The notes below the pieces were generated by a model, which saw nothing but the letters and a program-made list of their open reading frames with translations, did no database searches and was not told the DNA's origin. Shown piece after piece: positions 8,587-16,488 of a DNA stretch of 40,964 nucleotides (positions are counted from its first letter, which is position 1; each line of letters starts with the position of its first letter). The stretch is from an uncultured bacterium (GTDB lineage: Bacteria; Bacillota; Clostridia; Oscillospirales; Acutalibacteraceae). The position numbers and the translations under genes are program-made. The stretch is from the NCBI GenBank assembly GCA_949283655.1, contig CASDTH010000011.1, forward strand, positions 1 through 40,964, read 5' to 3'.

Positions 8587-9912
8587 ATGGCAAAACCCGT
8601 AGTTGCCATCGTGGGCCGGCCAAACGTCGGCAAATCCACGCTGTTTAACAAGCTGGTGGGCAAGCGTCTTTCGATTGTAGATGATACGCCGGGCGTGACG
8701 CGCGATCGGATTTACGGTGATTGCGAGTGGCTCGGCCACAATCTGCTGCTCGTGGATACGGGTGGCATTGAGCCGCGTGCGGACGATGTGATCCTCTCCC
8801 AGATGCGCAGGCAGGCGCAATTGGCAGTTGAGAGCGCAGATGTCATCATCCTGGTGACCGACCTGCGCTCCGGCGTTGTGGCAACGGATGCCGAGGTAGC
8901 CGCCATGCTGCAAAAAAGCGGTAAACCGGTGGTGCTCTGCGTCAACAAATGCGACTCGATCGGCGCGCCTCCCTTGGATTTTTATGAGTTTTATAACCTG
9001 GGCCTGGGCGATCCGATTGCCGTTTCTGCCGCTCATGGGCATGGCACAGGCGATCTTTTGGACGCTGTGCTCGCCCACCTGCCCGCTGAGCGGGAGGAAG
9101 AAGAGGAGGAGGATGCAATCCGCGTTGCAGTAATCGGCAAACCGAACGTTGGCAAATCCTCGCTGGTCAACGCGATTGCGGGCGAAGAGCGCGTGATTGT
9201 ATCCAACATTGCTGGCACCACGCGCGACGCCACGGATACGCGCATTGAAAACGAGCACGGGAAATTTATTTTCATCGATACGGCCGGGCTGCGGCGGAAA
9301 AGCCGCGTGGATGACGCCATCGAAAAATACAGTGTGCTGCGCGCACGCATGGCGGTGGAGCGCGCGAGTGTGTGCGTGATTATGATTGACGCGCAGGAGG
9401 GCTTCACGGAGCAGGATTCCAAGGTGGCCGGCATTGCGCATGAACAGGGCAAGGCCTGCATCATCGCAGTCAATAAATGGGACGCGGTAGAAAAGGACGG
9501 CCGCACAATGGATAGCTACCGCAAAAAGCTGATGCAGGATTTCTCCTTCATGTCCTATGCGCCCATCCTCTTTATCTCCGCCAAAACCGGGCAGCGGCTT
9601 GACCGCCTGTTTGAGCTCATTCATTATGTGGATGGGCAGAATGCCATGCGAATTTCCACTGGGCGTCTCAACGACGTGCTTGCCGCTGCGACAGCGCGTG
9701 TGCAGCCGCCTACGGATAAGGGCAGGCGTTTAAAAATTTATTATATGACGCAGGCTTCTACCCGCCCGCCGACCTTTGTCTGCTTTGTCAACCGCAAAGA
9801 CCTCTTCCACTACAGCTACCAGCGCTATCTGGATAACCAGATCCGCGAGGTCTTTGGCCTGGAGGGCACGCCAACGCGCTTTGTCATTCGGGAGCGGGAG
9901 GAGAAAAAATAA
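8587..9912 (+). CDS. der: Ribosome biogenesis GTPase Der (EngA)
   Basis: Essential double-GTPase that assists late assembly of the 50S subunit in the cytosol. Two tandem G domains are plain. The first has GRPNVGKST (about residues 10-18), DTPGVT, DTGG and NKCD. The second has GKPNVGKSS (about 184-192), the switch segment IAGTTRDATDT, DTAGLRRK and NKWD. An acidic linker (EREEEEEED) separates them, and a C-terminal KH-like domain ends in the basic tail REREEKK. The length of 441 residues is standard. AAGGAAGGG lies just upstream of the start. It follows the DUF512 gene by 48 nt and is probably cotranscribed with it. Confidence 0.98.
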   Translation: MAKPVVAIVGRPNVGKSTLFNKLVGKRLSIVDDTPGVTRDRIYGDCEWLGHNLLLVDTGGIEPRADDVILSQMRRQAQLAVESADVIILVTDLRSGVVATDAEVAAMLQKSGKPVVLCVNKCDSIGAPPLDFYEFYNLGLGDPIAVSAAHGHGTGDLLDAVLAHLPAEREEEEEEDAIRVAVIGKPNVGKSSLVNAIAGEERVIVSNIAGTTRDATDTRIENEHGKFIFIDTAGLRRKSRVDDAIEKYSVLRARMAVERASVCVIMIDAQEGFTEQDSKVAGIAHEQGKACIIAVNKWDAVEKDGRTMDSYRKKLMQDFSFMSYAPILFISAKTGQRLDRLFELIHYVDGQNAMRISTGRLNDVLAAATARVQPPTDKGRRLKIYYMTQASTRPPTFVCFVNRKDLFHYSYQRYLDNQIREVFGLEGTPTRFVIREREEKK

Positions 9913-9966
9913 TCCGCGCAAGCCTCCCTTTGCGGGAAAGCAGCGCGCCAGAACAGAGGGAGAAAA

Positions 9967-11034
9967 ATGGTCAAAGAGAAGCTGCGCCGTATGCTAGCCA
10001 TTATTTGCCTGCTCAGTGTGCTGGGCACTGTTATGGCGGGGTGTACGCAGGAAAAAGCTCCGGAGGCAGAAATCCTGATTGAACAGAGAGCGGACCCCTA
10101 TATCACCCGGGCAGAGAATGGGTTTTATTACTTTACAGCCTCCTATCCGATGCAGGGGGAAATGGATCCGGAGGGCTATGACAGAATCATCCTGCGACGG
10201 TCTAAAACCCTGGAGGGGCTCAAAACTGCTGAAGAAATCACCATTTGGGACGAAAGCAGCTCCGACCGCGCATTCCGATTTATCTGGGCGCCAGAGCTGC
10301 ACCAGATTGGCGGCAAATGGTATATTTATTATGCGGCCAGCGTGCGGCGGGATAACGTTTGGGAGATTCGCTGCCATGTGCTGATGTGCGAGGGCAACGA
10401 TCCTTATACGGACCGATGGGTCGAGAAGGGCCCTTTTCAGGCCGCAGAGGGCGATGCATTCTCTTTCCAGGGCTTTTCGCTAGATATGACCTATTTCGCC
10501 TGCAATGGCCGCCATTATGTAGTCTGGGCCCAAAAGGAGGAAACCTCCAACCTGTATCTGGCTGAGATTGACCCCAGCCAGCCATGGAAAGCGGTTACCG
10601 CTTCTGTGCTGCTTTCATCTCCGCAATACCGGTGGGAAAAGGTCTCCATCCCCGTCAATGAGGGGCCTGCGGTTCTGCTGCACGATGGCAAGGTGTTTTT
10701 AACCTATTCCGCTTCCGCCACAGGGCCGGAATATTGCATTGGCCTGCTGTATGCCGACCAACAGGCGGATTTGCTCGACCCGGGCGCCTGGGCCAAAGCG
10801 AAAAAGCCCCTGCTTACTTCCCGGGATCTGGAGGGAGAATACGGCCCTGGCCACAACTCCTTCACCGTAGATGAGCAGGGCAATCCGGTGTTGATCTATC
10901 ACTCCCGTGACGAAGCCTGCTATCAGGGTGAATGCGGCTATGGAGAGGGCGATCCGCTCTATGACCCATGCCGCAGCGCTAGGCTGCGCAGGGTGCACTG
11001 GGATGAAGCAGGGATGCCCGTTTTAAAACGGTAG
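9967..11034 (+). CDS. GH43-like glycoside hydrolase lipoprotein
   Basis: A 355-residue exported lipoprotein with a signal peptide ending in the lipobox VMAGC (Cys26). The mature part looks like a five-bladed propeller of glycoside hydrolase family 43 (arabinofuranosidase/xylosidase type). Candidate catalytic positions are Asp43 in RADPYI (general base), an Asp in GFSLDMTYF (pKa modulator) and Glu in PVNEGPAVL (general acid), with the supporting FIWAPELH motif between the first two. Later blades carry GPGHNSFTVDEQGNPVLIYHSR, a recognisable GH43 segment. It would act at the cell surface on arabinose- or xylose-containing glycans. It sits 54 nt after der with a GGGAG ribosome binding site and no clear promoter, so it may be read from the der operon. 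Substrate is not predictable from the sequence. Confidence 0.82.
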   Translation: MVKEKLRRMLAIICLLSVLGTVMAGCTQEKAPEAEILIEQRADPYITRAENGFYYFTASYPMQGEMDPEGYDRIILRRSKTLEGLKTAEEITIWDESSSDRAFRFIWAPELHQIGGKWYIYYAASVRRDNVWEIRCHVLMCEGNDPYTDRWVEKGPFQAAEGDAFSFQGFSLDMTYFACNGRHYVVWAQKEETSNLYLAEIDPSQPWKAVTASVLLSSPQYRWEKVSIPVNEGPAVLLHDGKVFLTYSASATGPEYCIGLLYADQQADLLDPGAWAKAKKPLLTSRDLEGEYGPGHNSFTVDEQGNPVLIYHSRDEACYQGECGYGEGDPLYDPCRSARLRRVHWDEAGMPVLKR

Positions 11035-11233
11035 CGGAAATACCCCCGCCCTGTACCCGACCCTATCCGTGCAATAGGCTAGAGGTGAAAAACACAAAAT
11101 AACGCAAGGATAAAGGGAAGATTTGCGTCGTCCCTTTCCAAATGCTGAAAGCCGCTGTTGCTCCCCATACGCGGATGCTATGATTTGCTTAAAACGACAA
11201 GTTCGACAAAACTGAATTGGAAAGGGTAATTCC

Positions 11234-11662
11234 ATGAATCAGTTTGGTGTTCAAATGATAGATCATTCTGTTTCATCACAATGGTGGAAAACAATAATCG
11301 CACATTTTGTAAGAGTAGGCGATCCGTTTGAAATTCGCTGTTGGCGAGAAGAAACTACCGAAATCAAGGAAGCTTCTTTTTATGGTACTGTTGTGGATAA
11401 CGACAAATACGAGGTATCTATCAACGGAACTGTAACAAAAGACCTACTTGAAAAATTGCTGATAGAAGAGCCCATAGACAAAAGCATATATAATAAGATG
11501 ACAAAATATTTTACAATTCATGTAAAAAATGATTTATGCGATATTTGGAGTGAGCATTACGGAACGGAGATGGTAATAGATATTATATCTGATGCTGATA
11601 TAGAGTTTTTCGAGCAAACAATGATGCAGTATACCGAAAGTTTTAGCATTGGCATAATCTAA
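11234..11662 (+). CDS. Orphan hypothetical protein in an AT-rich patch
   Basis: I do not recognise this 142-residue protein. It is acidic and probably soluble, with no signal peptide, membrane segment or cysteine motif beyond two scattered Cys. Its features are an N-terminal aromatic stretch (SSQWWKTIIAHF) and a strand-rich middle (SFYGTVVDNDKYEVSINGTVT). The composition differs sharply from its surroundings: the gene is AT-rich with many AAA, GAT, ATA and TTT codons, while neighbours use GC-ending codons. This suggests recent acquisition. GGAAAGGG lies 6-7 nt before the ATG, so translation is likely. Size and isolation resemble the small immunity-type genes of polymorphic toxin systems, but no toxin gene is adjacent and that reading is only a guess. 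Confidence 0.65.
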   Translation: MNQFGVQMIDHSVSSQWWKTIIAHFVRVGDPFEIRCWREETTEIKEASFYGTVVDNDKYEVSINGTVTKDLLEKLLIEEPIDKSIYNKMTKYFTIHVKNDLCDIWSEHYGTEMVIDIISDADIEFFEQTMMQYTESFSIGII

Positions 11663-12026
11663 CGGAAACTTCCCGTTTATCAGAGAGCGAACCATTAGCT
11701 TCAACAGCTAAATATTTTAACTCAGGGCAGCTATTTTCAATCTAAAAACGGCTACTCTTTTCTTTTGCCCATGAATAGGAGGGAACGATCTTCCACATGA
11801 CGATGCCATGGATGAGAAATTTGGCAATCCTGTCGGAAATTTCATCAAATTGACGTAAATTCTCGATTTTTCTTAGAACAACCGTTTCCATTGAAAAGAG
11901 AGGCTTGCAGATGCAAGCCTCCCGAATCTATTTTGTTCCAATGAAATTTTAAAAATGCCACAGCACTCCGTTCAAGCCACTTTTTCCAGAGTGCAGCAAA
12001 GCCCTTTGAGCTGTACTGGAACCCGC
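11663..12026. other. AT-rich gene-poor stretch with a 9-bp hairpin and a 49-codon frame
   Basis: This continues the AT-rich patch. The minus strand holds a 49-codon open frame (11742-11891) starting METVVLRKIENLRQF, without a clear ribosome binding site. A perfect hairpin lies just upstream of it on that strand (stem 11900-11908 with 11913-11921, loop AGAT). The hairpin could end transcription of the orphan gene at 11234, but no T-tract follows on the plus strand. The area looks like the worn remains of an acquired segment. Confidence 0.4.
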
Positions 12027-12872
12027 TTATTCCCCGACGCCGCTCGTCTGATCCAGCGCCGCTGTATCCGGCTCCTCACCAGCTTCTTCACAGGGCTGCA
12101 GCTCCAGATCCAGTGTTACATGCGTAAACCCAAGCGCTTTCAGCCCGTCCACACAATCCTGCGCACTGGCCAAAACCCCAGCCGCCTGATCCCGTCGCGC
12201 TACGATACGTGCCAAATTGCCATGCAAATAAAGAAAACAGCCCTCCAGCCGCAGGCCGCGCAACAGCCGCTCGCCCTCTTCGATGAGCTTAAGTTCCGCG
12301 CGCTCGACCGGCGTATCCAATGGAAACCGCTTTGCAAGGCTTGGGGAGAGCACTGCGCCAGGCGCCTCACCCAGCTCCTGCAGTAGCTGCCGCGCCTGTG
12401 CATGCGTCACACCACACTCCAGCAGCGGGCTACGAACGCCCAGCTCACGCAGTGCACGCGCCCGGTCTTGCCGCTCTTCATCGGCCGTATCCACGCAGGA
12501 GCCATCGCAAATATTAAAAATCCCATAGCTCGCTGCAAAAGAGGCAAGCGCCTCAAACTGCATCCGCTCACAATAGTAAAACCGCCCCGGCGCATTCGAA
12601 GCCACGTGCGCATCACGCAGCACATCCACCGGTAACAAAGCACTCTGCGCACCCAATGCTTTTGCCCGCTGCTGTGCGGCGAGTGACTCGTGCTCTAAAA
12701 CCAGCGGTGTTTGAAACGTGACGGCGATCACACGCGCTTTCGTCTCTACCGCGAGACGAAGCAATAATACACTCCCATCGTCGCCGGAAAACGCGATGCA
12801 CGCACCGCCATAGACGAGCTCCTTCACCTTTGCCTCAAGCTTTTGCAAAAGTTTACTTTTTTGCTTTTCCAT
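12027..12872 (-). CDS. LarE-like PP-loop protein with altered catalytic residues
   Basis: A 281-residue protein with the overall layout of LarE, the ATP-dependent sulfur transferase of nickel-pincer (lactate racemase) cofactor synthesis. The family landmarks aligned by eye are a PP-loop after the first strand, an SNxPxRxYxC segment, CDGSCVDTADEERQ followed by ALRELGVRSPLLECG, and the late LHGNLARI segment. Three key positions differ. The PP-loop reads SGDDGS rather than SGGxDS (about residues 29-34). RCYFC reads RFYYC. The sacrificial cysteine in the usual CLxSR is Ser (SLAKR, about residue 178). It may therefore be an ATP-binding paralogue with a different job. No larA, larB or larC is in the window. 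The ATG at 12872 has GGGGAAGGA upstream with about 9 nt spacing; the ATG at 12896 is less likely. Confidence 0.75.
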   Translation of the reverse strand: MEKQKSKLLQKLEAKVKELVYGGACIAFSGDDGSVLLLRLAVETKARVIAVTFQTPLVLEHESLAAQQRAKALGAQSALLPVDVLRDAHVASNAPGRFYYCERMQFEALASFAASYGIFNICDGSCVDTADEERQDRARALRELGVRSPLLECGVTHAQARQLLQELGEAPGAVLSPSLAKRFPLDTPVERAELKLIEEGERLLRGLRLEGCFLYLHGNLARIVARRDQAAGVLASAQDCVDGLKALGFTHVTLDLELQPCEEAGEEPDTAALDQTSGVGE

Positions 12873-12939
12873 TTGAAACCATCCTTCCCCTGCCAACCGG
12901 CATTTTCAAAAGCGGCAGCCAACCTTTTCCCTTATCTTT

Positions 12940-12967
12940 ATTATAGCAAAGCACAGGAAGATGGCAA
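12940..12967 (-). promoter_or_regulatory. Sigma-A promoter of the LarE-like gene
   Basis: On the minus strand: TTGCCA (12962-12967), 16-bp spacer, TATAAT (12940-12945) with an extended TGC in front of the -10. The remaining sequence from 12968 to 13283 contains no gene I can support and no clear promoter for the following degV-family gene. Confidence 0.75.
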
Positions 12968-13283
12968 GTCATTTCCCGCATGATAGCGAAACGCATTCCA
13001 ATTTTCTGAAAGCATGCATACCATACATCTCTCCGGTAAAATAGATAAAAGCGTGTGTTACTTTCTTTTGAAAATTATACTGCACAATTCATATGGTAAG
13101 ATAGCATCAGTGTGCAAGGGTACCCATCGATTTTCAGCGCCGCGGCTGCGCCCGAGAACGCAGCGAGCGCCCGCTTGAGCACGCCGGGCGGCAATGTTCC
13201 CCTTGTATACGGATGCTAAGTAAAAGAAAAGCCCTACTTTGGGCTGCTTGATCCTATTTAATAAATGAAAGGCGGGAAGCAGC

Positions 13284-14141
13284 ATGCCCCCAAAAGTGAT
13301 TTTAAGTGCAGACAGCACCTGTGATTTAGGCGCACAGCTGATCGAGCGCTATCAGGTTCACATCTATCCACTCCATATTTTGCTGGAAGGTAAGCAATAT
13401 GAGGATGGAGACCTCTCGCCGGACGCGCTCTACGAAGCCTGGTGGCAGCGCAGGCAGCTACCAAAAACAAGCGCCGTCACGCCGGAGGAATATGCGGAAT
13501 ATTTTCGTAAATGGGTATCTGAGGGCTATGAAGTTATCCACATCAATCTCGGCTCCAGCCTATCCTCCACTTATCAGAATTGCTGCATCGCCGCACAGGA
13601 GGTTGGCCATGTCTACCCCATTGATAGCTGCAACCTCTCCACCGGTATGGGGCTGCTGGTTATCGAAGCGGCGGAACGGATTGCCCAGGGGATGCCTGCC
13701 TCACAAATCCAGCAGGAGGTCAGCGCTCTACGCGGGCATGTACACGCAAGCTTTGTGCTGGATACGTTGGAATTTCTGCACGCGGGCGGGCGCTGCTCTG
13801 CAGTGGCCATGCTGGGCGCCAACCTACTGAAGCTCAAGCCCTGCATCCAGGTAGATCCGGCCCAAAACGGAGCGATGGGCGTAGGTAAAAAATACCGCGG
13901 CACATTGGAAAAGGCCTTGGTTCAATATGCAACCGACCAGCTCTCCGGCAGGCAGGATCTCAAGCTGGATCGTGTTTTCATCACGCATTCCGGCATCTCC
14001 CCAGAACGCATTGAGATGGTAAAAAAGACAGTGCAAAAGCTCGCCGGTTTTCAGGAGATTTTGATCACCCGTGCAGGCTGCACAATCTCCGCGCATTGCG
14101 GGCCAAACACGCTGGGCGTCCTCTTTATGACAAACGGCTGA
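13284..14141 (+). CDS. DegV family fatty-acid-binding protein
   Basis: A 285-residue DegV/FakB-type protein. Family members bind a fatty acid in a buried pocket and present it to the kinase FakA, which makes acyl phosphate for phospholipid synthesis. Visible motifs are the opening ILSADSTCDLG, the pocket motif LGSSLSSTYQN (about residues 90-100), TLEFLHAGGRCS (the usual Gly-Gly-Arg turn) and the C-terminal HCGPNTLGVLF, which corresponds to the HxGPGxxG segment with Asn-Thr in place of the usual residues. No FakA/DhaK-like gene is nearby, so the partner is elsewhere. The start has a purine-rich site (AAAGGCGGGAAG) upstream. The gene ends 30 bp before a bidirectional hairpin shared with the convergent DUF4430 gene. 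Confidence 0.9.
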   Translation: MPPKVILSADSTCDLGAQLIERYQVHIYPLHILLEGKQYEDGDLSPDALYEAWWQRRQLPKTSAVTPEEYAEYFRKWVSEGYEVIHINLGSSLSSTYQNCCIAAQEVGHVYPIDSCNLSTGMGLLVIEAAERIAQGMPASQIQQEVSALRGHVHASFVLDTLEFLHAGGRCSAVAMLGANLLKLKPCIQVDPAQNGAMGVGKKYRGTLEKALVQYATDQLSGRQDLKLDRVFITHSGISPERIEMVKKTVQKLAGFQEILITRAGCTISAHCGPNTLGVLFMTNG

Positions 14142-14171
14142 CCAGCCTCTTAAACCGATTTAAAAATGTAT

Positions 14172-14202
14172 GCCCACACCGCTGCGTTGCTGCGGTGTGG
14201 GC
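14172..14202. terminator. Bidirectional terminator between convergent genes
   Basis: A perfect 11-bp stem (14172-14182 with 14192-14202) is flanked by ATTTTG on the plus side and by TACATTTTTA on the minus side. It lies between the ends of the DegV gene (+) and the DUF4430 gene (-). Confidence 0.85.
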
Positions 14203-14218
14203 ATTTTGATGCTTATGC

Positions 14219-14920
14219 CTAACGGCTCAGCTCGGAATCGCCTGGCTCGCAGGTATAGACCCATTCTATCTGGTCGCCTGCCTTAAGCCGGTATTGGTTG
14301 GAACCAATGCTTTGAAAAACGCCATTGACGCGATAAAGCCATCCGCTTTGGGGAAAGCTCTCCTCTCCCCGCAATTTTTCGCTCAGGCCGTTGATAGAGC
14401 GCACATAGCCCCGCTTTTCGCTCAGGGTGATCTTCTGCTCCTTGAGCGTGCGTTTGAGCACCTCCAACACCGTATCCCCCTCCTGGAGGGCAACATTGCC
14501 GGAAAAAATGACGCCGTTTTCCGGCACCACTGTGCCGTAGCCTGGCCATTCATGCAGGCCCTGCGCCACCGCATTGTGGCAGGTGACAGCGAGCGAAACC
14601 GTTTTTTGCGCAGAAATAGACTGTGTTTCCTCCTGCTGGTCCGATGATGTAGAAGCGATGGCGCTGGTTCCAGCTATCATATGGCTGCTGTCCGTTTCGG
14701 GCGTTTTGATGCCTGTAGAAGAAGGCAGGGCATCGGTCTCCGCTACGCTGGTTTCTGCCAAAGCAGAAGAGGACGGCGGCTGTGTAAACTCCCCTGCCGC
14801 TGTAATGGCTGCGGTTGTGGAAGGCTCTGCCCATTTCTCTCCTCCGCATCCGGTCAACAACAGAGTCAGAAAAAGAGCGAGAAGCAGCGCTGTGCAGCGC
14901 TGCGGGCACAATCTATGCAT
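14219..14920 (-). CDS. DUF4430 (transcobalamin beta-domain-like) lipoprotein
   Basis: A 233-residue exported lipoprotein with lipobox LLTGC (Cys about 25) and then a roughly 80-residue Ser/Thr/Ala-rich tether. The C-terminal domain (about residues 108-230) has DUF4430 features: GDTVLEVLKRTL, a GYVRSINGLSEKL segment, SGWLYRVNGVFQSIGSNQYRLKAGDQIEWVYT shortened here to its landmarks SGWLYRVNG and GDQIEWVYT. DUF4430 resembles the C-terminal beta domain of intrinsic factor and transcobalamin, which closes over vitamin B12. Its start overlaps the stop of the upstream alpha-barrel gene by 8 nt, so translation is probably coupled. Both lie behind a cobalamin riboswitch. I infer a surface corrinoid-capture role; cobalamin binding itself is untested. 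Confidence 0.85.
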   Translation of the reverse strand: MHRLCPQRCTALLLALFLTLLLTGCGGEKWAEPSTTAAITAAGEFTQPPSSSALAETSVAETDALPSSTGIKTPETDSSHMIAGTSAIASTSSDQQEETQSISAQKTVSLAVTCHNAVAQGLHEWPGYGTVVPENGVIFSGNVALQEGDTVLEVLKRTLKEQKITLSEKRGYVRSINGLSEKLRGEESFPQSGWLYRVNGVFQSIGSNQYRLKAGDQIEWVYTCEPGDSELSR

Positions 14921-16091
14921 GGGAACCCCGCTTTCTGCTCCCGGCTAATGCGCCAACAGCTAACAGCGCCAACGCCGCCATGCCTATGGCTGCCCCGGAG
15001 GAGCCCGTTGCGGGGTTTTGCGCATTTGGCGCTGTGGCCTGCTCTGACTCTGCCAAGCTCAGGCTACTCTCCTCCCGCTGTGTGACAGCGGGGGCAACAG
15101 TGGCATCAGGCGCTTCCTGCTCCTGCTGCTGTACGTCGGAAAAGTCATAAAACATCACTCTCTGCTCCGCAAAACGCGCATAGGCCTCCAGCGCACAGAG
15201 CACCTGATAGGTCGTCAGGATATTCGAGCTGCCGTCGTAGCCGCGCATCCCACCATCCGCATTGACGAAGGTGAGTAACGCATCCAGCATTGTCCGTCCG
15301 TTTTTTGTGAAATCCGGTCCGCATGGGTCCATTCCCAATGCGGATAAACCGATCACCGCCATGGAAATGGTCTCTGCGCTGTCGCTCCCCATAAAACCAA
15401 AGCCTGCTGTTTCCGGATTTTGGCTCGCTTTCAGAAAAGTAATCGCCCGGTTGATTACGGCCGCAACCTTCTCATCTGCCTTGTAAGGCGCAAGTGCAGC
15501 CAATACCGGGCCGGTGGTATCTACGCTGCCGTCCAGGGAATAGGGGTCGTCCGCATTGACGCTGAGCAGATAGTTAAAACCGCCGTCCTCCCGCTGCGCT
15601 GCGCACAGAGCGCCTACCATTGCTTGCCGTACTTCATCAGGCGCTTGATACTGCTTTGCATCCAAAGCCAGCAGCGCATAGGCAAGGCCGTCCGTATAAA
15701 CCTCCTGTGCGATATCCGTTTTGGCAATCGCATCAATCAGATCATGGCCGCCCACGCTGCGGGCATCCCCACCGGCGGCATCTGCTGCCAAAGCGGCGCG
15801 CGCATAATCGCTCAGGTACATCTGGCTGAAATTCGCCTGCACCGCACCATCAAGATAAGTCAGATACGCTTCATAGCCCGCATAGCCGCCGCGCGCCAAG
15901 GCGATCGCCGCCCAATCCACAGCATGATCCAGCTCCGTATCCGCAGGATCTACGGGGATATTGTTCAGCAGCCATGCGGCAGCCCCATCCGCTGCGCTTT
16001 CATAGCCGGCTGCGGTTACCCCTGCCACTGCGCTCAGCAGTAGGCAGGCTGCAAGCAGAAAAGCCGCAAAAGATTTCAGAATCTTCTTCAT
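14913..16091 (-). CDS. Cell-wall-anchored alpha/alpha-barrel (prenyltransferase-like, transcobalamin alpha-domain-like) protein
   Basis: A 392-residue exported protein. Residues 1-29 form a signal peptide. Residues about 30-310 are a series of helical repeats of the prenyltransferase/squalene-cyclase/transcobalamin alpha6-alpha6 barrel type, with repeated QxxDGGF-like turns (REDGGFNYL near 167-175, VNADGGMRGYDG near 277-287). The helix starts SVDTTGPVLAAL (189-200) and DSAETISMAVIGLSALG (237-253) resemble repeats of intrinsic factor. A Gln/Glu/Ala/Thr linker follows. The C-terminus has a sorting signal: NPATG at 359-363, a hydrophobic stretch and a final RKR cluster, as recognised by sortases. 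The ATG at 16091 (10 nt from AAGGAG) or 16097 (4 nt) is the start; the longer open frame reads through the riboswitch and is not coding. It is first in a two-gene operon with the DUF4430 lipoprotein. Confidence 0.87.
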   Translation of the reverse strand: MKKILKSFAAFLLAACLLLSAVAGVTAAGYESAADGAAAWLLNNIPVDPADTELDHAVDWAAIALARGGYAGYEAYLTYLDGAVQANFSQMYLSDYARAALAADAAGGDARSVGGHDLIDAIAKTDIAQEVYTDGLAYALLALDAKQYQAPDEVRQAMVGALCAAQREDGGFNYLLSVNADDPYSLDGSVDTTGPVLAALAPYKADEKVAAVINRAITFLKASQNPETAGFGFMGSDSAETISMAVIGLSALGMDPCGPDFTKNGRTMLDALLTFVNADGGMRGYDGSSNILTTYQVLCALEAYARFAEQRVMFYDFSDVQQQEQEAPDATVAPAVTQREESSLSLAESEQATAPNAQNPATGSSGAAIGMAALALLAVGALAGSRKRGSHA

Positions 16092-16123
16092 GATCATCCC
16101 ACTCCTTTTGTGAAATATATTGC

Positions 16124-16150
16124 AAAAGAAAAGCGGGCCTGACGGCCCGC
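16124..16150 (-). terminator. Riboswitch expression-platform terminator
   Basis: On the minus strand a 7-bp GC stem (16144-16150 with 16133-16139, loop GTCA) is followed by TTTTCTTTT (16132-16124). It sits between the cobalamin aptamer and the ribosome binding site of the alpha-barrel gene, so B12 binding probably controls termination here. Confidence 0.85.
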
Positions 16151-16267
16151 GAAGCACAGGCAGCAAAGCCCACGGAGGGGGACGAAGCCTCCATGCGCCT
16201 TTCCGCCGTATACTTCCTCTCCCGCCGAAAGGAAATGATACCTGGCGCCGCTCTGATACGGCGCCGG

Positions 16268-16456
16268 GGCGCATGGCAGGTCTCCTGGCTCGAACTCATC
16301 CGCCTCCCCCCAACCTTCCCGGCCTTCCGGCCAGTGGCGGGCCCATGGGGGCCCCGGAGGGATTTGTCCTTCACACAGTAGCGGGGGCTGCCACGGATTC
16401 ACACCGTGTTCCCTTTTCATCCTGCCGTGCCGCAAGGGCATGCAGGAACCAATACG
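16268..16456 (-). promoter_or_regulatory. Cobalamin (B12) riboswitch aptamer
   Basis: Minus-strand sequence carries the conserved landmarks of the cobalamin riboswitch in the right order: AAAGGGAA, the CGGTGTGAATCCG hairpin, CCCCCGCTACTGT, the B12 box GCCACTGG (16331-16338), GGGAAGG and the 3' signature GAGCCAGGAGACCTGCC near 16273-16290. The downstream gene start is about 180 nt away with an intrinsic terminator between, suggesting transcriptional OFF control by adenosyl- or other cobalamins. No convincing -35 box lies between the stop codon of the upstream operon (16489) and the aptamer; only -10-like TATAAA/TAGAAT runs are seen. Read-through from upstream is therefore possible. Confidence 0.93.
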
Positions 16457-16488
16457 CCCGATTCTATTTTTTATAGTGCCGGCCTACT

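Noticed and set aside
8551..9624. 357-codon open frame opposite der
   Set aside because: It lies entirely antisense to an essential conserved GTPase, has no ribosome binding site and shows no family motif; it is a by-product of GC-rich codon use.
16092..16274. N-terminal extension of the barrel protein frame
   Set aside because: The extension reads through the riboswitch expression platform and terminator; the signal peptide begins at 16091 or 16097.
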